In this document: in pieces, positions 1-8,920 of the stretch
Layout: every line of letters begins with the position of its first letter
Numbering within the stretch: position 1 is the stretch's first letter
Program-made: the position numbers and the translations under genes
From: Myxococcus sp. RHSTA-1-4
GTDB lineage: Bacteria > Myxococcota > Myxococcia > Myxococcales > Myxococcaceae
Assembly (NCBI RefSeq): GCF_020037125.1
Contig: NZ_JAIQDG010000016.1
Coordinates: forward strand, 173,845 to 237,844
DNA: 64,000 bases
Direction of reading: 5' to 3'
Notes under the pieces: generated by a model
What the model was told of the DNA's origin: nothing
Seen by the model: only the letters and a program-made list of their open reading frames with translations
Databases searched by the model: none

Positions 1-750
<750 letters not shown>

Positions 751-774
751 GTTCCGCCGCGGTGCCGAGGTGAC

Positions 775-817
775 GCGAGGACCGTGCGCCGGTGAGGCCG
801 CGGTCCTCGCTGTGTTT
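775..817 (+). terminator. Rho-independent-like terminator after the lysin gene
   Basis: A 10-base perfect inverted repeat, GCGAGGACCG (775-784) and CGGTCCTCGC (801-810), with a 16-base loop is followed by TGTGTTT. It lies 24 bases after the lysin stop codon. Confidence 0.65.
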
Positions 818-982
818 CAGGGGAAACCGGACAGGAGCGGCGGGCGGGCTCCTGGGTCCCGTGCGTGAGACCCGCGTCCGGGCCATGCGACGCCCGGATG
901 TCTCGCCAGGGCTGTTATCTCAAGGACCTGGCGCTGGTCCGGCCGCTGCACCGGGCAGGGCGTTCCCAACCGGAGCGCGCCC

Positions 983-2350
983 ATGCCCCGTATCGACTCA
1001 TCCAGCAGCACCCCTGTTCCCATCGACACCACCCCGGAGGCCGGCCCCGCGCCGGCCCCGTCACGAACGAAGGACGCCCAGGCCCCGGCCTCCGCCGCAC
1101 GCAATGAGGTGCGCGCCTGGGACGGGCCTCCGAGACGCCCACTCCAGGCTCCGGCTTCCGGAACGGCACCCGCCACCTCGGGCCCGGCGATGTCCGCGGG
1201 CGAGCTGGCGGTGCTGGGTGGAAGGCCGCGGCAGGTGTCCTCGTCGGAAGTGCCCGGCAACGTGTACGAGGCTGTCCGCTCGCACCTGACGCGGAACCTC
1301 CAGGACTGGGCCGTGTCCGACTGCGACGTGAAGGCGGTCCACACGGCGCTCGGGACGCTGCAACCTGGGGCCTACCGTGGGGCGCTGGAGCGGATGGAGC
1401 GCGACGGCCTGCTGGGCACGTACGTCAAGGAGCAGGGCCCGGAGGCGCGGCTGGCGTTCCTGGAGCAGGCCGAGGCGAAGGGCATGCTCCACCGGCGCAA
1501 GGGTGACGCTCCGGCGGGGCCGCTGGGCTACCCGGCCGTCCCCGACTTCTTCCGCAACGACGCGAGGCTGCCGGAGTCGATGCGGGACGCGGTGAACCAG
1601 CACGCCATCCAGGTGGGCGCTGACTTCTACAGGGCCCACTCGGCGTACCTCGACCGGTACATCGAGGCCGCCGGCGCGGCGAAGAACCTCGAGGAGCTGA
1701 AGGCGCTGGGTGAGCCGAGAGAGGCGTATCTCGACGCGAAGCTCCTCGGTATCGACCGCAAGGATCCGGCGAGGAAGGGCTACGAATCAGCGTGGAAGGA
1801 GGGCATCGGCCATCCGGTGTCGCGCAACCGGGCCTATCAGGCCGTACGTGCCAGGGAACTGGAGCTCGCGGGCGAGCGGCCCACGGGCATCCAGGCCCAT
1901 GCCAAGGGGGACATCACGCGCATGGGCTTCAAGGTGAGCAGGGAGCTGCAGCTCGACACCCGCGGCAGGGTGGACCTGAAGGATGAGGCGGGGCTCTCGG
2001 TGAAGGGCGGCCCCGTGGGTGTCGAGGTGATGCTCGACTCGGCGGGGAAGATGAAGCTGGAGACGAAGCTGGACGCGGGATTCGCCGAGCTCAGCGAGAG
2101 CAGCGACGGCACCCGCAAGCTGGAAATCAAGGTGGGCAAGCTGGCTGGGGCCTACGTGGAGCTCAACCTGCCGAAGGCGGAGTTCGGGGGCGGCGTCTCC
2201 GCCGAGCTCGAGGCCGGAGGTTTCAAGTTCGGAGGCGAGGTCGGCGTCAACATGAAGGGCCTGACGTCCGAGCGGGTGAAGGAGTCGTTCGACAAGAACC
2301 ACCGTGGCATCTTCGACGCCCCGTCCGGGCCGGAGCCCAAGGTGAAGTAG
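983..2350 (+). CDS. Hypothetical protein, 455 aa
   Basis: I do not recognise the family. ATG at 983 follows CGGAG at good spacing. The first ~80 residues are Pro/Ser/Ala-rich and look disordered. The middle (about 85-300) is helical and charged. The C-terminal third (about 310-440) alternates short polar and hydrophobic stretches (for example GGPVGVEVMLDSAGKMKLET, FAELSESSDGTRKLEIKVGK), which suggests a beta-rich domain. No signal peptide or membrane segment is visible. The gene converges on the acetyltransferase at 2358 with only 7 bases between stop codons. The Pro-rich head on a larger body resembles the protein at 34364-35563, but I see no clear sequence similarity. Confidence 0.75.
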   Translation: MPRIDSSSSTPVPIDTTPEAGPAPAPSRTKDAQAPASAARNEVRAWDGPPRRPLQAPASGTAPATSGPAMSAGELAVLGGRPRQVSSSEVPGNVYEAVRSHLTRNLQDWAVSDCDVKAVHTALGTLQPGAYRGALERMERDGLLGTYVKEQGPEARLAFLEQAEAKGMLHRRKGDAPAGPLGYPAVPDFFRNDARLPESMRDAVNQHAIQVGADFYRAHSAYLDRYIEAAGAAKNLEELKALGEPREAYLDAKLLGIDRKDPARKGYESAWKEGIGHPVSRNRAYQAVRARELELAGERPTGIQAHAKGDITRMGFKVSRELQLDTRGRVDLKDEAGLSVKGGPVGVEVMLDSAGKMKLETKLDAGFAELSESSDGTRKLEIKVGKLAGAYVELNLPKAEFGGGVSAELEAGGFKFGGEVGVNMKGLTSERVKESFDKNHRGIFDAPSGPEPKVK

Positions 2351-2357
2351 GACGCGC

Positions 2358-2864
2358 TCAGCGGAGGGTGGCGGGCAGCAGCTTCTCCACCACGACGACG
2401 TCCTGCCACACGCCGTTCAGCGGGGCGTGCTTCTCGTGGAGGCCCACCTCGCGGAAGCCGAGGCCCGCCAGCATGGCGCGGCTGCGGGTGTTGGTGGCGA
2501 AGACGCGCGAGGTGAGCTTGTGGAAGCCGGCGGCCTCCACGGCCTCCAGGAGCGACTGGAGGGCGAGCCGCCCGGCCCCACGCCCTCGTGCCTCCGGGGC
2601 GACGTAGATGCTGAAGTCGGCCACGCCCGCGTAGCACTCGCGAGGGCTGTAGGCGCTGCTGGACGCGAAGGCGACGACGCGGCCCTCTTCCTCCACGACC
2701 ATGACGGGGTGACGTCCTCCCAGCCAGCCGGCGATGTCCTCGGGCGTGCGGGGGCGCGTCTCGAAGGTGGCGGAGCGCTCGGCGATGCCGGCGTTGTAGA
2801 TGGCGGCGATGGCCGCGCAGTCCTCGCGGGTCGCGGGACGGGAGGTGAGGCGGGCGCGGCTCAT
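2358..2864 (-). CDS. GNAT N-acetyltransferase, phosphinothricin-acetyltransferase type
   Basis: 168 residues, the usual size for Pat/Bar-like acetyltransferases that transfer acetyl from acetyl-CoA to a small amine. The N-terminal IYNAGIAERSATFET segment is typical of the Pat/Bar group. The acetyl-CoA loop R-G-R-G-A-G lies at residues 93-98. The motif-B region TSRVFATNTRSRAMLAGLGF is well conserved. The ATG (2862-2864) overlaps the stop of the membrane-protein gene upstream by 4 bases, so the two are probably translationally coupled. The true substrate cannot be told from sequence; metabolic amine or amino-acid analogue acetylation is as likely as herbicide resistance. Confidence 0.85.
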   Translation of the reverse strand: MSRARLTSRPATREDCAAIAAIYNAGIAERSATFETRPRTPEDIAGWLGGRHPVMVVEEEGRVVAFASSSAYSPRECYAGVADFSIYVAPEARGRGAGRLALQSLLEAVEAAGFHKLTSRVFATNTRSRAMLAGLGFREVGLHEKHAPLNGVWQDVVVVEKLLPATLR

Positions 2865-3613
2865 TCGGGCTTCTCGTCCTCCGTCTTCGAGCGCATCAGG
2901 TACGCGGCGGTCAGCGGCAGGTACCAGGGAATCAGCACGATGGCGAGCCCCGCACCCCCTATCATCAAGGCGAGGAACAGCCACACCAGCCCCTGCAGCG
3001 TCATGCCGATGGAGCCCAGGGACTGCGTGCGCCGCAGGTCCGCCACCTGGCCGAAGATGGCCGCCAGCGGCGGGACGACGATGAGGCCGAGCGCCACCTG
3101 CTGGAGCAGCTCCAGCCCGTGGGAGTGCCCGTGCGTGGTGGCGTTCAGCAGCAGCATGAGGACCTGGGTGAGCAGGGCCAGCAGGCTCACGACGATGCCC
3201 GGCACCGAGAGGCGGGAGCGCCCGGCGGCCTTGCCGCCGTGGGTCTCGAGCCGCACCGCCTCCAGCACGTCCGGGGGGACCTCCAGCGCGTACGGGTAGC
3301 CCAGCTCCATCAGGGCCTCCACGGCCGCGGCGCGCACCGTCCGCCCGTCGCTGCCCTTTCTGTCTCGCGCCTCCTCGGGCAGCTCCATCAACGACAGCAG
3401 GAAGTCCGCCCGGGCCCGGAGTGTCTCGTCCCCGGCGGGCGGGCGGGCAATCGCCGCGAAGAGCGCATCCACCTCCGCCTGGATGAGCCCTGGCGAGCTC
3501 AAGGCCTCCCGCAGCTCGGGCAGGGACGTCGACCGGGGCCACTCCGCCAGCGAGGCCTGCTCGGCGGCGTCATCGGAGGCGGGGGGCGTGGGGCGCTGAC
3601 GGGTCTGGGCCAT
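2861..3613 (-). CDS. Integral membrane protein of unknown function, 250 aa
   Basis: The N-terminal ~130 residues are soluble and charged, with a helical region containing a PPAGDETLRARADFLLSLMEL segment. The C-terminal half carries three or four hydrophobic segments, around IVVSLLALLTQVLMLLL, VALGLIVVPPLAAIFG and LQGLVWLFLALMIGGAG...LIPWYL. The protein ends in a short charged tail (RSKTEDEKPE). It is the first gene of a two-gene unit with the downstream acetyltransferase (ATGA overlap). No enzymatic motif is visible. The start ATG at 3613 has only a weak ribosome site, so a somewhat later start is possible. Confidence 0.7.
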   Translation of the reverse strand: MAQTRQRPTPPASDDAAEQASLAEWPRSTSLPELREALSSPGLIQAEVDALFAAIARPPAGDETLRARADFLLSLMELPEEARDRKGSDGRTVRAAAVEALMELGYPYALEVPPDVLEAVRLETHGGKAAGRSRLSVPGIVVSLLALLTQVLMLLLNATTHGHSHGLELLQQVALGLIVVPPLAAIFGQVADLRRTQSLGSIGMTLQGLVWLFLALMIGGAGLAIVLIPWYLPLTAAYLMRSKTEDEKPE

Positions 3614-3769
3614 GGTGGGGCGATGCGCATCCTAGCGCCGGGCCATGCGGCGGGGGCTCGTCGCGGCCGCCTGGAGGGCAGGGGAGCAGGCTCCAGGAGG
3701 AGCAATGCATACCCCGCATGCGCACCGTACCCGTGTGCAACCCCCTTTCACAGACGAGCGAGGACACGC

Positions 3770-4195
3770 ATGGCGATGGAGCGAGCGCAGCGTTTCGTGG
3801 ACGCACTGTCGAGGCTGGAGGAGAGCGGCGACGTGGAGGGCATCGTCTCCCTCTTCAGCGACGACGCGCAGGTGAGCAACGTCGCCTCGCCGCGCGTCCT
3901 GTCGGGGAAGGACGGGGCCCGCCTGTTCTGGACGGAGTACAAGGGCATGCTGGGGCAGGTGAAGTCCACCTTCCGCAACATGATTGAGGCCGGCGACCGG
4001 GTGGCCCTGGAGTGGGAGACGCAGGGCACCGCCCGCAACGGCGCGGCCATCGCGTACGAGGGCGTGTCCATCATCGAATGGGACGGGGACCTCGTCCGCC
4101 GGTTCTACGCGTACTTCGACCCGCATGTGCTCGGCCAGGAGCTGGCGCACGGCACCGCGCCACGCTCACGGGTCCCCGCCACCACGCCCGCGTGA
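3770..4195 (+). CDS. NTF2/SnoaL-like protein, 141 aa
   Basis: Length and pattern fit the NTF2-like (SnoaL) cone fold: an N-terminal helix (AQRFVDALSRLEESGDVEGI), then VSLFSDDAQVSN and a beta-rich C-terminus with ALEWETQGTARNGAAI and GVSIIEWDGDLVRRFYAYFDP. Such proteins are small ketosteroid-isomerase-like enzymes or ligand-binding proteins. ATG at 3770 was chosen because the fold begins there; the frame is open further upstream but that part lacks family character. No neighbour indicates a pathway. Confidence 0.75.
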   Translation: MAMERAQRFVDALSRLEESGDVEGIVSLFSDDAQVSNVASPRVLSGKDGARLFWTEYKGMLGQVKSTFRNMIEAGDRVALEWETQGTARNGAAIAYEGVSIIEWDGDLVRRFYAYFDPHVLGQELAHGTAPRSRVPATTPA

Positions 4196-4238
4196 GCCTC
4201 GCGCGCGCCTCCGCCCGGACCGGGCGGCACCCGGGGCC

Positions 4239-6047
4239 TCATGTCGCCGCGGGCGTCCGGGGCAGCTCCACGGTGACGGTGGTGCCCACGCCGGGCGCGC
4301 TCTCCAGGTGGATGTGCCCGCCATGGGCCTCCACCACCTGCCGGGAGAACCACAGCCCCAGCCCGAAGCCGCCGTAGTGGCGCAGGGGCACCGCGCGCCC
4401 GAAGCGCTGGAAGAGGTGGGCCTGCTGCTCGGCGGGGATGCCGATGCCCCTGTCCCTCACCACCAGCCGCGCGAAGTCCTCCGGCGTGCCCGTCACCTCC
4501 AGCTCCACCGGCTGGCCCTGGCCGTACTTCAGGGCGTTGGACACCAGGTGTGTCACCACGCCGTCCACGCGCGCGCGGTCCCACCTCCCCGCCAGGGCGC
4601 CGGGTGCCGTCAGGTGGACGGCGGTGCCCGCGCGAGTCATCTCGTCGCTGAAGCGGCCCAGCACCTCGCGGCACAGCTCCACCAGGTCCACCGGCTCCGG
4701 GTCCAGGTGCAGCCGGCCCTCGGACAGGCGGGACACCTCCAACAGCTCGCGCACCAGCCGGCCCAGGCGGTCCACCTGGTGCACGGCGGCGGACGCGCGC
4801 GTGCGTACGTCCTCGTCCGCCGCGCCCCGTTGCAGCCGCGCGAGCTGCAGCTTGAGCGACGTCAGCGGCGTGTTCAGCTCGTGGCTGGCGATGGCGAGGA
4901 AGTCGTCCCGGAGCTGCAGGGCCTGCTGCGTCTGGTGGAAGAGGTGCGCGTTCTGCACGGCCGCGGTGGCGCGGCGGGCCAGCTCGGTGGCCAGCGCCAG
5001 GTCCTCCTCCGAGTGGTGGCGGCCGGACAGCGAGTAGCCCAGCGTCAGCGAGCCGAGCACGCCCTCCGGCGTGGTCAGCGGCACGGAGAGCCACGAGCAG
5101 GGGGCCAGCGCACGCAGCAGCTCGCGTCCCGAGGGGCCGCCGGCGGTGCTTTCCACCCACGCGGCGTCCACGCGCGGATGGAAGGCGGGCTGCCCGGTGT
5201 CGAGCCCCCAGACGGGAGTGCCCGGGGCCTCGGGCGGGTGCCAGTGGCTGGCGGCCAGCAGGGCGGCGGACGCGGGGGAGAGGGCGTGAAAGGTGCGGCG
5301 CACCTCCAGGTCCGGCCCCCGCACGTCGATGACGCAGAAGTCGCCCAGCGAGGGCACCAGCGTCAGGGCCACCGCGCGCAGCGACTGGCCCACGTCCAGC
5401 GAGGTGGCGAGCGTGGCGGTGGCGGACTGGAGCAGCTCGGCGCGCTCGGCCTGGCGGCGCTCGGCGGCGAGCAGCCGGGCCCGCTCCACGGCCATGGCCG
5501 CCTGCTGCGCCAGCATGCCGAGAAAGGCGCGCTCCTCGTCGTCGAAGCTCCGCTCGTTCCACCAGGTGAGCGCGAGCACACCCACCACGCACCTGCGCGC
5601 CATCAGCGGGAGGCACACGCAGGACAGGGCCCCCGTGTACGCGGTGCGGGTGGTGGCCTCCGTCTCGGGGTACCACCGCGCGAAGGCGGCGGTGCTCTCC
5701 AGCCAGACGGGAGTGCCGGTGCGCACCGCGTCCGCCACCGGCACGCGCGCCGTCAGGGCGACGCGGGCGAAGGCGGCCTCCATCGCGGGCAGGTAGCGCA
5801 CGGTGTGCACCAGCTCCAGCGTGCCGCCGTCCGCGTCCAGCAGGAAGAGGGCGCCCGCGTCCGCCGGCAGCGCGCGCACCGCCTCCTCCACCACCGCGCG
5901 CGCCACGTCCTGGGAGGTGAGGGCTCCCGAAAGGGCGAGCGTGAGGGCCTGGAGGCTCTGCATGCGCGTGCTGGCGAGCTCGGCCCGGGCATGGCGCTCG
6001 TCTGAGAAAAGACTCAGACGCGAGGCTGTGTTCCGCCGCTTCTCCAT
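4239..6047 (-). CDS. Soluble sensor histidine kinase with two GAF domains
   Basis: 602 residues from the ATG at 6047. No membrane segment is visible, so the kinase is probably cytoplasmic. Two GAF-like sensor domains (about 15-185 and 190-365) precede a HisKA dimerisation domain with the phospho-acceptor motif ASHELNTP (His389). The HATPase domain keeps the N-box (HLVSNALKYG), G1 (DRGIGIP) and G2 (GGFGLGLWFSRQVVEAHGG) motifs. All catalytic elements are intact. It has no receiver domain and no adjacent response-regulator gene, an orphan arrangement common in myxobacteria. The stimulus is unknown. Confidence 0.9.
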   Translation of the reverse strand: MEKRRNTASRLSLFSDERHARAELASTRMQSLQALTLALSGALTSQDVARAVVEEAVRALPADAGALFLLDADGGTLELVHTVRYLPAMEAAFARVALTARVPVADAVRTGTPVWLESTAAFARWYPETEATTRTAYTGALSCVCLPLMARRCVVGVLALTWWNERSFDDEERAFLGMLAQQAAMAVERARLLAAERRQAERAELLQSATATLATSLDVGQSLRAVALTLVPSLGDFCVIDVRGPDLEVRRTFHALSPASAALLAASHWHPPEAPGTPVWGLDTGQPAFHPRVDAAWVESTAGGPSGRELLRALAPCSWLSVPLTTPEGVLGSLTLGYSLSGRHHSEEDLALATELARRATAAVQNAHLFHQTQQALQLRDDFLAIASHELNTPLTSLKLQLARLQRGAADEDVRTRASAAVHQVDRLGRLVRELLEVSRLSEGRLHLDPEPVDLVELCREVLGRFSDEMTRAGTAVHLTAPGALAGRWDRARVDGVVTHLVSNALKYGQGQPVELEVTGTPEDFARLVVRDRGIGIPAEQQAHLFQRFGRAVPLRHYGGFGLGLWFSRQVVEAHGGHIHLESAPGVGTTVTVELPRTPAAT

Positions 6048-6517
6048 AGGCGTTGTCCACCGCGCATGGGGCGCGGCGGACAGGGACAACCAAAACGCAG
6101 CCGGAGCCGAATTTCCGGCCTCGGCCGCGACGACTGTCCTCCGCCCATCAGTCCGCCGTGGCCAGTGAACAGACCCCGGCGCGAGCACTTCCCCACGGGG
6201 CATGGGGGTTGCGCCTTCCGGCAGACGGACGCCAGTGACTCTCATTCACTTCCGTCCGGCGTGGCGGAGGATTACCGTCGGTCGTCGCGGTCCCGGAGCA
6301 GACGCGCCGGGGCACTTACTGGCAGGTAAGTAATGAGCAGGTCACCCGAAGCCACGCGTCCCACGCAATCGCCTACTGCGTTGCGTTTCCGACACGCCCA
6401 TGTCCCTCGGGGCGCGGTAGCCTCGAGGAGGAGGACGTGTGCACCTGGGAGCCTGAACCGCCACGCACGAATCGACCTGACCCGGCTGCCTGCCTTGCGC
6501 TCAAACGGAAACAAACG
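6048..6517. other. 470-base divergent intergenic region
   Basis: This separates the GAF kinase (leftward) from the redox operon (rightward). I see no convincing gene. It holds the palindrome at 6314-6331 (separate entry). A purine-rich GAGGAGGAGGA tract lies near 6427-6437. The rest is unexplained and presumably carries both promoters. Confidence 0.6.
6314..6331. promoter_or_regulatory. Palindrome ACTTAC-N6-GTAAGT, candidate operator
   Basis: Perfect 6-base arms, ACTTAC (6314-6319) and GTAAGT (6326-6331), flank TGGCAG. The shape resembles operators bound by TetR-family dimers. It lies about 190 bases before the redox operon start codon and in the only divergent spacer here. No TetR gene is adjacent. 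Confidence 0.35.
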
Positions 6518-7387
6518 ATGACCCGCCCTGTCGCCCTCTTCGCCGTCCTGTCCCTGCTGTGCACCTCTTCCGCCTGGGCCGAGCAGCGCCGCGAGCCCGC
6601 GAAGAAGACCCTGTCCGCGAAGAAGAAGAAGCAGACCGCGAAGAAGACCTCGAAGAAGTCCCAGCGGCTCGTGAAGCCCGCCGCGCCCGCCGCGCCTGCC
6701 GCGCCCGCCGTGTCCGCCGAGCCCGCTCCGCAGCCCCTCGCGGCTCCGGAGCCGCTGCCGGCCCCTCAGGCCGTGCCCGCCTCGTACTCGTCGGGTGACG
6801 CCGCGCCCGCGAAGCCCGCGGAGGATGCGCCCAGGTCGGAGACGCCGTCCAAGCCGCCGTCGGCCGGGGATTCCGAGTCGCTGGACTTCGACCTGCTGGA
6901 GCCCCTGGAGACGGCCGAGGCCGCGCAGGTGGACCCGGAGCTGGAGAAGAAGATCGGCCGGCGCCGCACCATGCTCAAGCTGCACCAGGGCCTGGGCTTC
7001 GCGATGACGGCGGGCCTGGTCACCACCACGGTGGTGGGACAGCTCCAGTTCAACGACTCCTTCCGCGGCGGCGGGGATGACCGCAACCTGCTGGGCCTGC
7101 ACCGGGGGCTCGCCATCGGCACCGCGGCGCTGTTCGCCTCCGTGGGCATGCTGGGCGTGCTGGCGCCCGAGCCCTTCGAGAAGGAGTTCCAGTGGGACAC
7201 CATCACCTTCCACAAAATCTTCATGTCCATCGCCACCGTGGGCATGGTGGCGCAGGTCATCCTCGGCATCATGTCCACCAACCGGTATGGCCGGCTCTCG
7301 GAGAGAGACCTGGCCACCGCGCACCAGGTGGTCGGCTACACGACCATGGGTGCGGTGACGGCCGGTGTGCTCTCGCTGTTCTTCTGA
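6518..7387 (+). CDS. Four-helix membrane protein, cytochrome b561-like, with Lys/Pro-rich periplasmic arm
   Basis: 289 residues. A Sec signal peptide (1-21, ending SSAWA) precedes a lysine-rich stretch and an Ala/Pro-rich linker up to about residue 145. Four membrane helices follow. Each begins with a histidine at its boundary: LHQGLGF, LHRGLAIG, FHKIFMS and AHQVVGY. Four helices with paired histidines are the pattern by which b561-type cytochromes bind two b haems, so an electron-carrying role is inferred. It is the first gene of a unit with the YceI and double-Rieske genes. I infer that it passes electrons between the membrane quinone pool and periplasmic partners; haem binding is not proved by the sequence. 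Confidence 0.7.
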   Translation: MTRPVALFAVLSLLCTSSAWAEQRREPAKKTLSAKKKKQTAKKTSKKSQRLVKPAAPAAPAAPAVSAEPAPQPLAAPEPLPAPQAVPASYSSGDAAPAKPAEDAPRSETPSKPPSAGDSESLDFDLLEPLETAEAAQVDPELEKKIGRRRTMLKLHQGLGFAMTAGLVTTTVVGQLQFNDSFRGGGDDRNLLGLHRGLAIGTAALFASVGMLGVLAPEPFEKEFQWDTITFHKIFMSIATVGMVAQVILGIMSTNRYGRLSERDLATAHQVVGYTTMGAVTAGVLSLFF

Positions 7388-7451
7388 ATTTTCCCGTGCC
7401 GCCGGCGTTTGGCTTCGCACGGCCCTTGAAGTGGGTCTCCTGGAGGTTGAC

Positions 7452-8051
7452 GTGATTGCTCGACGACTTGCCCTGCTTGCCACCCTGCTGCTCGCGTTGC
7501 CCGCAGCCGCACAGGCCCCTCAGGCCCCGCCGGCTCCGCAGGCGCGCATCTACTCCGTGAAGAAGGATGGCAGCTCGCTCACCTACAAGCTGAAGCACAA
7601 GCTGCACGAGGTGGTGGGCAAGGCCCCGCCCAGCATCGGCAAGGCCATGCTGAAGAAGGACGGCACGCTCCAGGTGCAGGTGCGCGCCAACGTGAAGGAC
7701 TTCGACTCGGGCAACTCCAACCGCGACGCGCACATGCAGGAGGTGACGGAGGCGGCGAAGTTCCCCCTCATCGACTTCAAGGGCAGCGCCACGGGCGTGA
7801 CGCTGCCGGAGAGCTTCCCGGCGAAGGTGCCCGTCAAGCTCAAGGGCGACCTCACCTTCCACGGCGTGAAGCAGACCATCGAGGTGCCGATGACGGTGCT
7901 GTTCAGCACCGACAAGGAGGCCGTCGCCGAGGGCACCTTCGACATCAGCCTGGAGGCCTACAAGGTGGAGCGGCCCTCGCTGCTGATGGTGAAGGTGGAT
8001 GACAAGCTGGTGCTGGAGTCGAAGCTGGTGTTCGAGGTGGAGGGGAAGTGA
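7452..8051 (+). CDS. YceI-family periplasmic protein
   Basis: 199 residues from GTG at 7452, chosen because GGAGG sits five bases ahead and a clean Sec signal peptide (ARRLALLATLLLALPAAAQA) follows. The mature part has the YceI lipocalin-like signature: a repeated beta pattern, VNVKDFDSGNSNRDAHMQE-like loop, FPLIDFKGSA, and KGDLTFHGVKQTIEVPMTV. YceI proteins bind amphiphilic or isoprenoid molecules such as polyprenyl chains in the periplasm. They are often encoded beside cytochrome b561 genes. It overlaps the Rieske gene by 4 bases (GTGA). Confidence 0.85.
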   Translation: MIARRLALLATLLLALPAAAQAPQAPPAPQARIYSVKKDGSSLTYKLKHKLHEVVGKAPPSIGKAMLKKDGTLQVQVRANVKDFDSGNSNRDAHMQEVTEAAKFPLIDFKGSATGVTLPESFPAKVPVKLKGDLTFHGVKQTIEVPMTVLFSTDKEAVAEGTFDISLEAYKVERPSLLMVKVDDKLVLESKLVFEVEGK

Positions 8052-8866
8052 GCACGTCGCGAAGAGGCTTTCTGAAGGGAATCCTGGGCACGGGCGCAGC
8101 GGGTGCGGCGGCCACGGCCCTGCCGGGTTGCGCGCCGGACATCGACCCGGCGCCGGTGACGGACGTGACGGCCAGCGAGGCCGGCACGGTGGACCTGCTG
8201 GTGACGCGCTACCCGGACCTGGAGCCCGTGGGCGGCGCCATCACCCTGCGCGTGCCGGGCGAGCCGACGCCCCTCCTGGTGGCGCACACCAAGGGCGGGG
8301 GCGCACGGGATGACTTCTCCGTGGTGTCCTCCATCTGCACGCACGTGGGCTGCCCGCTGGGCTACGACGGCAAGGACGTGGTGTGTCCGTGCCACCTGTC
8401 GCGCTTCAGCCCCACGACCGGAGCCGTCCTGGAGAAGCCGGCCACGGTGCCCCTGAAGACGTACGTCGCCGAGTACAACCCCGGCACGAAGGTGCTGCGC
8501 ATCGACCTGCGCGCGGGCCAGGCCGGCTTCCCGGCGGCGGTGAACGGGCAGGTGGTGCTCCCGCTCCTCGACTTCCCCGAGCTGCGCAACAACGGAAGCT
8601 CGGTGACGGGCATCCCCTCGGGTTATGGCAAGCGCATCTTCGTCTTCCGGCTGGAGGACGGGACGCTGTCGGCGGTGGACGCCATCTGCACGCATCAGCA
8701 GTGCGAGGTGGAGTACCGCCAGCAGGAGACGGACCTCTTCTGCCCCTGCCACGCCTCCACCTTCACCCGGACGGGTGAGGTGACGAAGGCGCCGGCCACG
8801 CTGCCGCTCAAGAAGTTCACCGTCACGGAGACGGCTGACGCCGTCGTCGTCAGCGGCGTGAGTTGA
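8048..8866 (+). CDS. Tat-exported protein with two Rieske [2Fe-2S] domains
   Basis: 272 residues, GTG start overlapping the YceI stop. A twin-arginine signal (SRRGFLKG, residues 4-11) leads to LPGC, with Cys28 a likely lipidation site. Two complete Rieske modules follow. Module 1 has Cys97-x-His99 and Cys113-x-x-His116, with Cys102 and Cys115 as the disulfide pair. Module 2 has Cys214-x-His216 and Cys232-x-x-His235, with Cys219 and Cys234. Each module also keeps the Pro-rich third loop (PATVPLK, PATLPLK). All ligands for two clusters are present. Most soluble or bc1-type Rieske proteins carry one cluster, so the tandem arrangement is unusual. It probably acts as a two-cluster electron relay at the outer face of the inner membrane with the b561-like protein. 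Confidence 0.9.
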   Translation: MSTSRRGFLKGILGTGAAGAAATALPGCAPDIDPAPVTDVTASEAGTVDLLVTRYPDLEPVGGAITLRVPGEPTPLLVAHTKGGGARDDFSVVSSICTHVGCPLGYDGKDVVCPCHLSRFSPTTGAVLEKPATVPLKTYVAEYNPGTKVLRIDLRAGQAGFPAAVNGQVVLPLLDFPELRNNGSSVTGIPSGYGKRIFVFRLEDGTLSAVDAICTHQQCEVEYRQQETDLFCPCHASTFTRTGEVTKAPATLPLKKFTVTETADAVVVSGVS

Positions 8867-8876
8867 GGCTCGCGCG

Positions 8877-8909
8877 GAGGCGGGGTGGGGCAGGTGCCCG
8901 CCCCGCCTC
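8877..8909. terminator. GC-rich hairpin between convergent genes
   Basis: GAGGCGGGG (8877-8885) is perfectly complementary to CCCCGCCTC (8901-8909), with additional internal G/C pairing. It lies between the stop of the Rieske gene and the stop of the CBS-domain gene, so it may serve both strands. No T-run is visible. Confidence 0.45.
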
Positions 8910-8920
8910 GCGGTGGCCCG

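Noticed and set aside
3984..6005. Very long rightward open frame opposite the GAF histidine kinase gene
   Set aside because: It is low-complexity His/Arg/Gln/Pro-rich sequence, antisense to a kinase with all catalytic motifs. High G+C produces such shadow frames.
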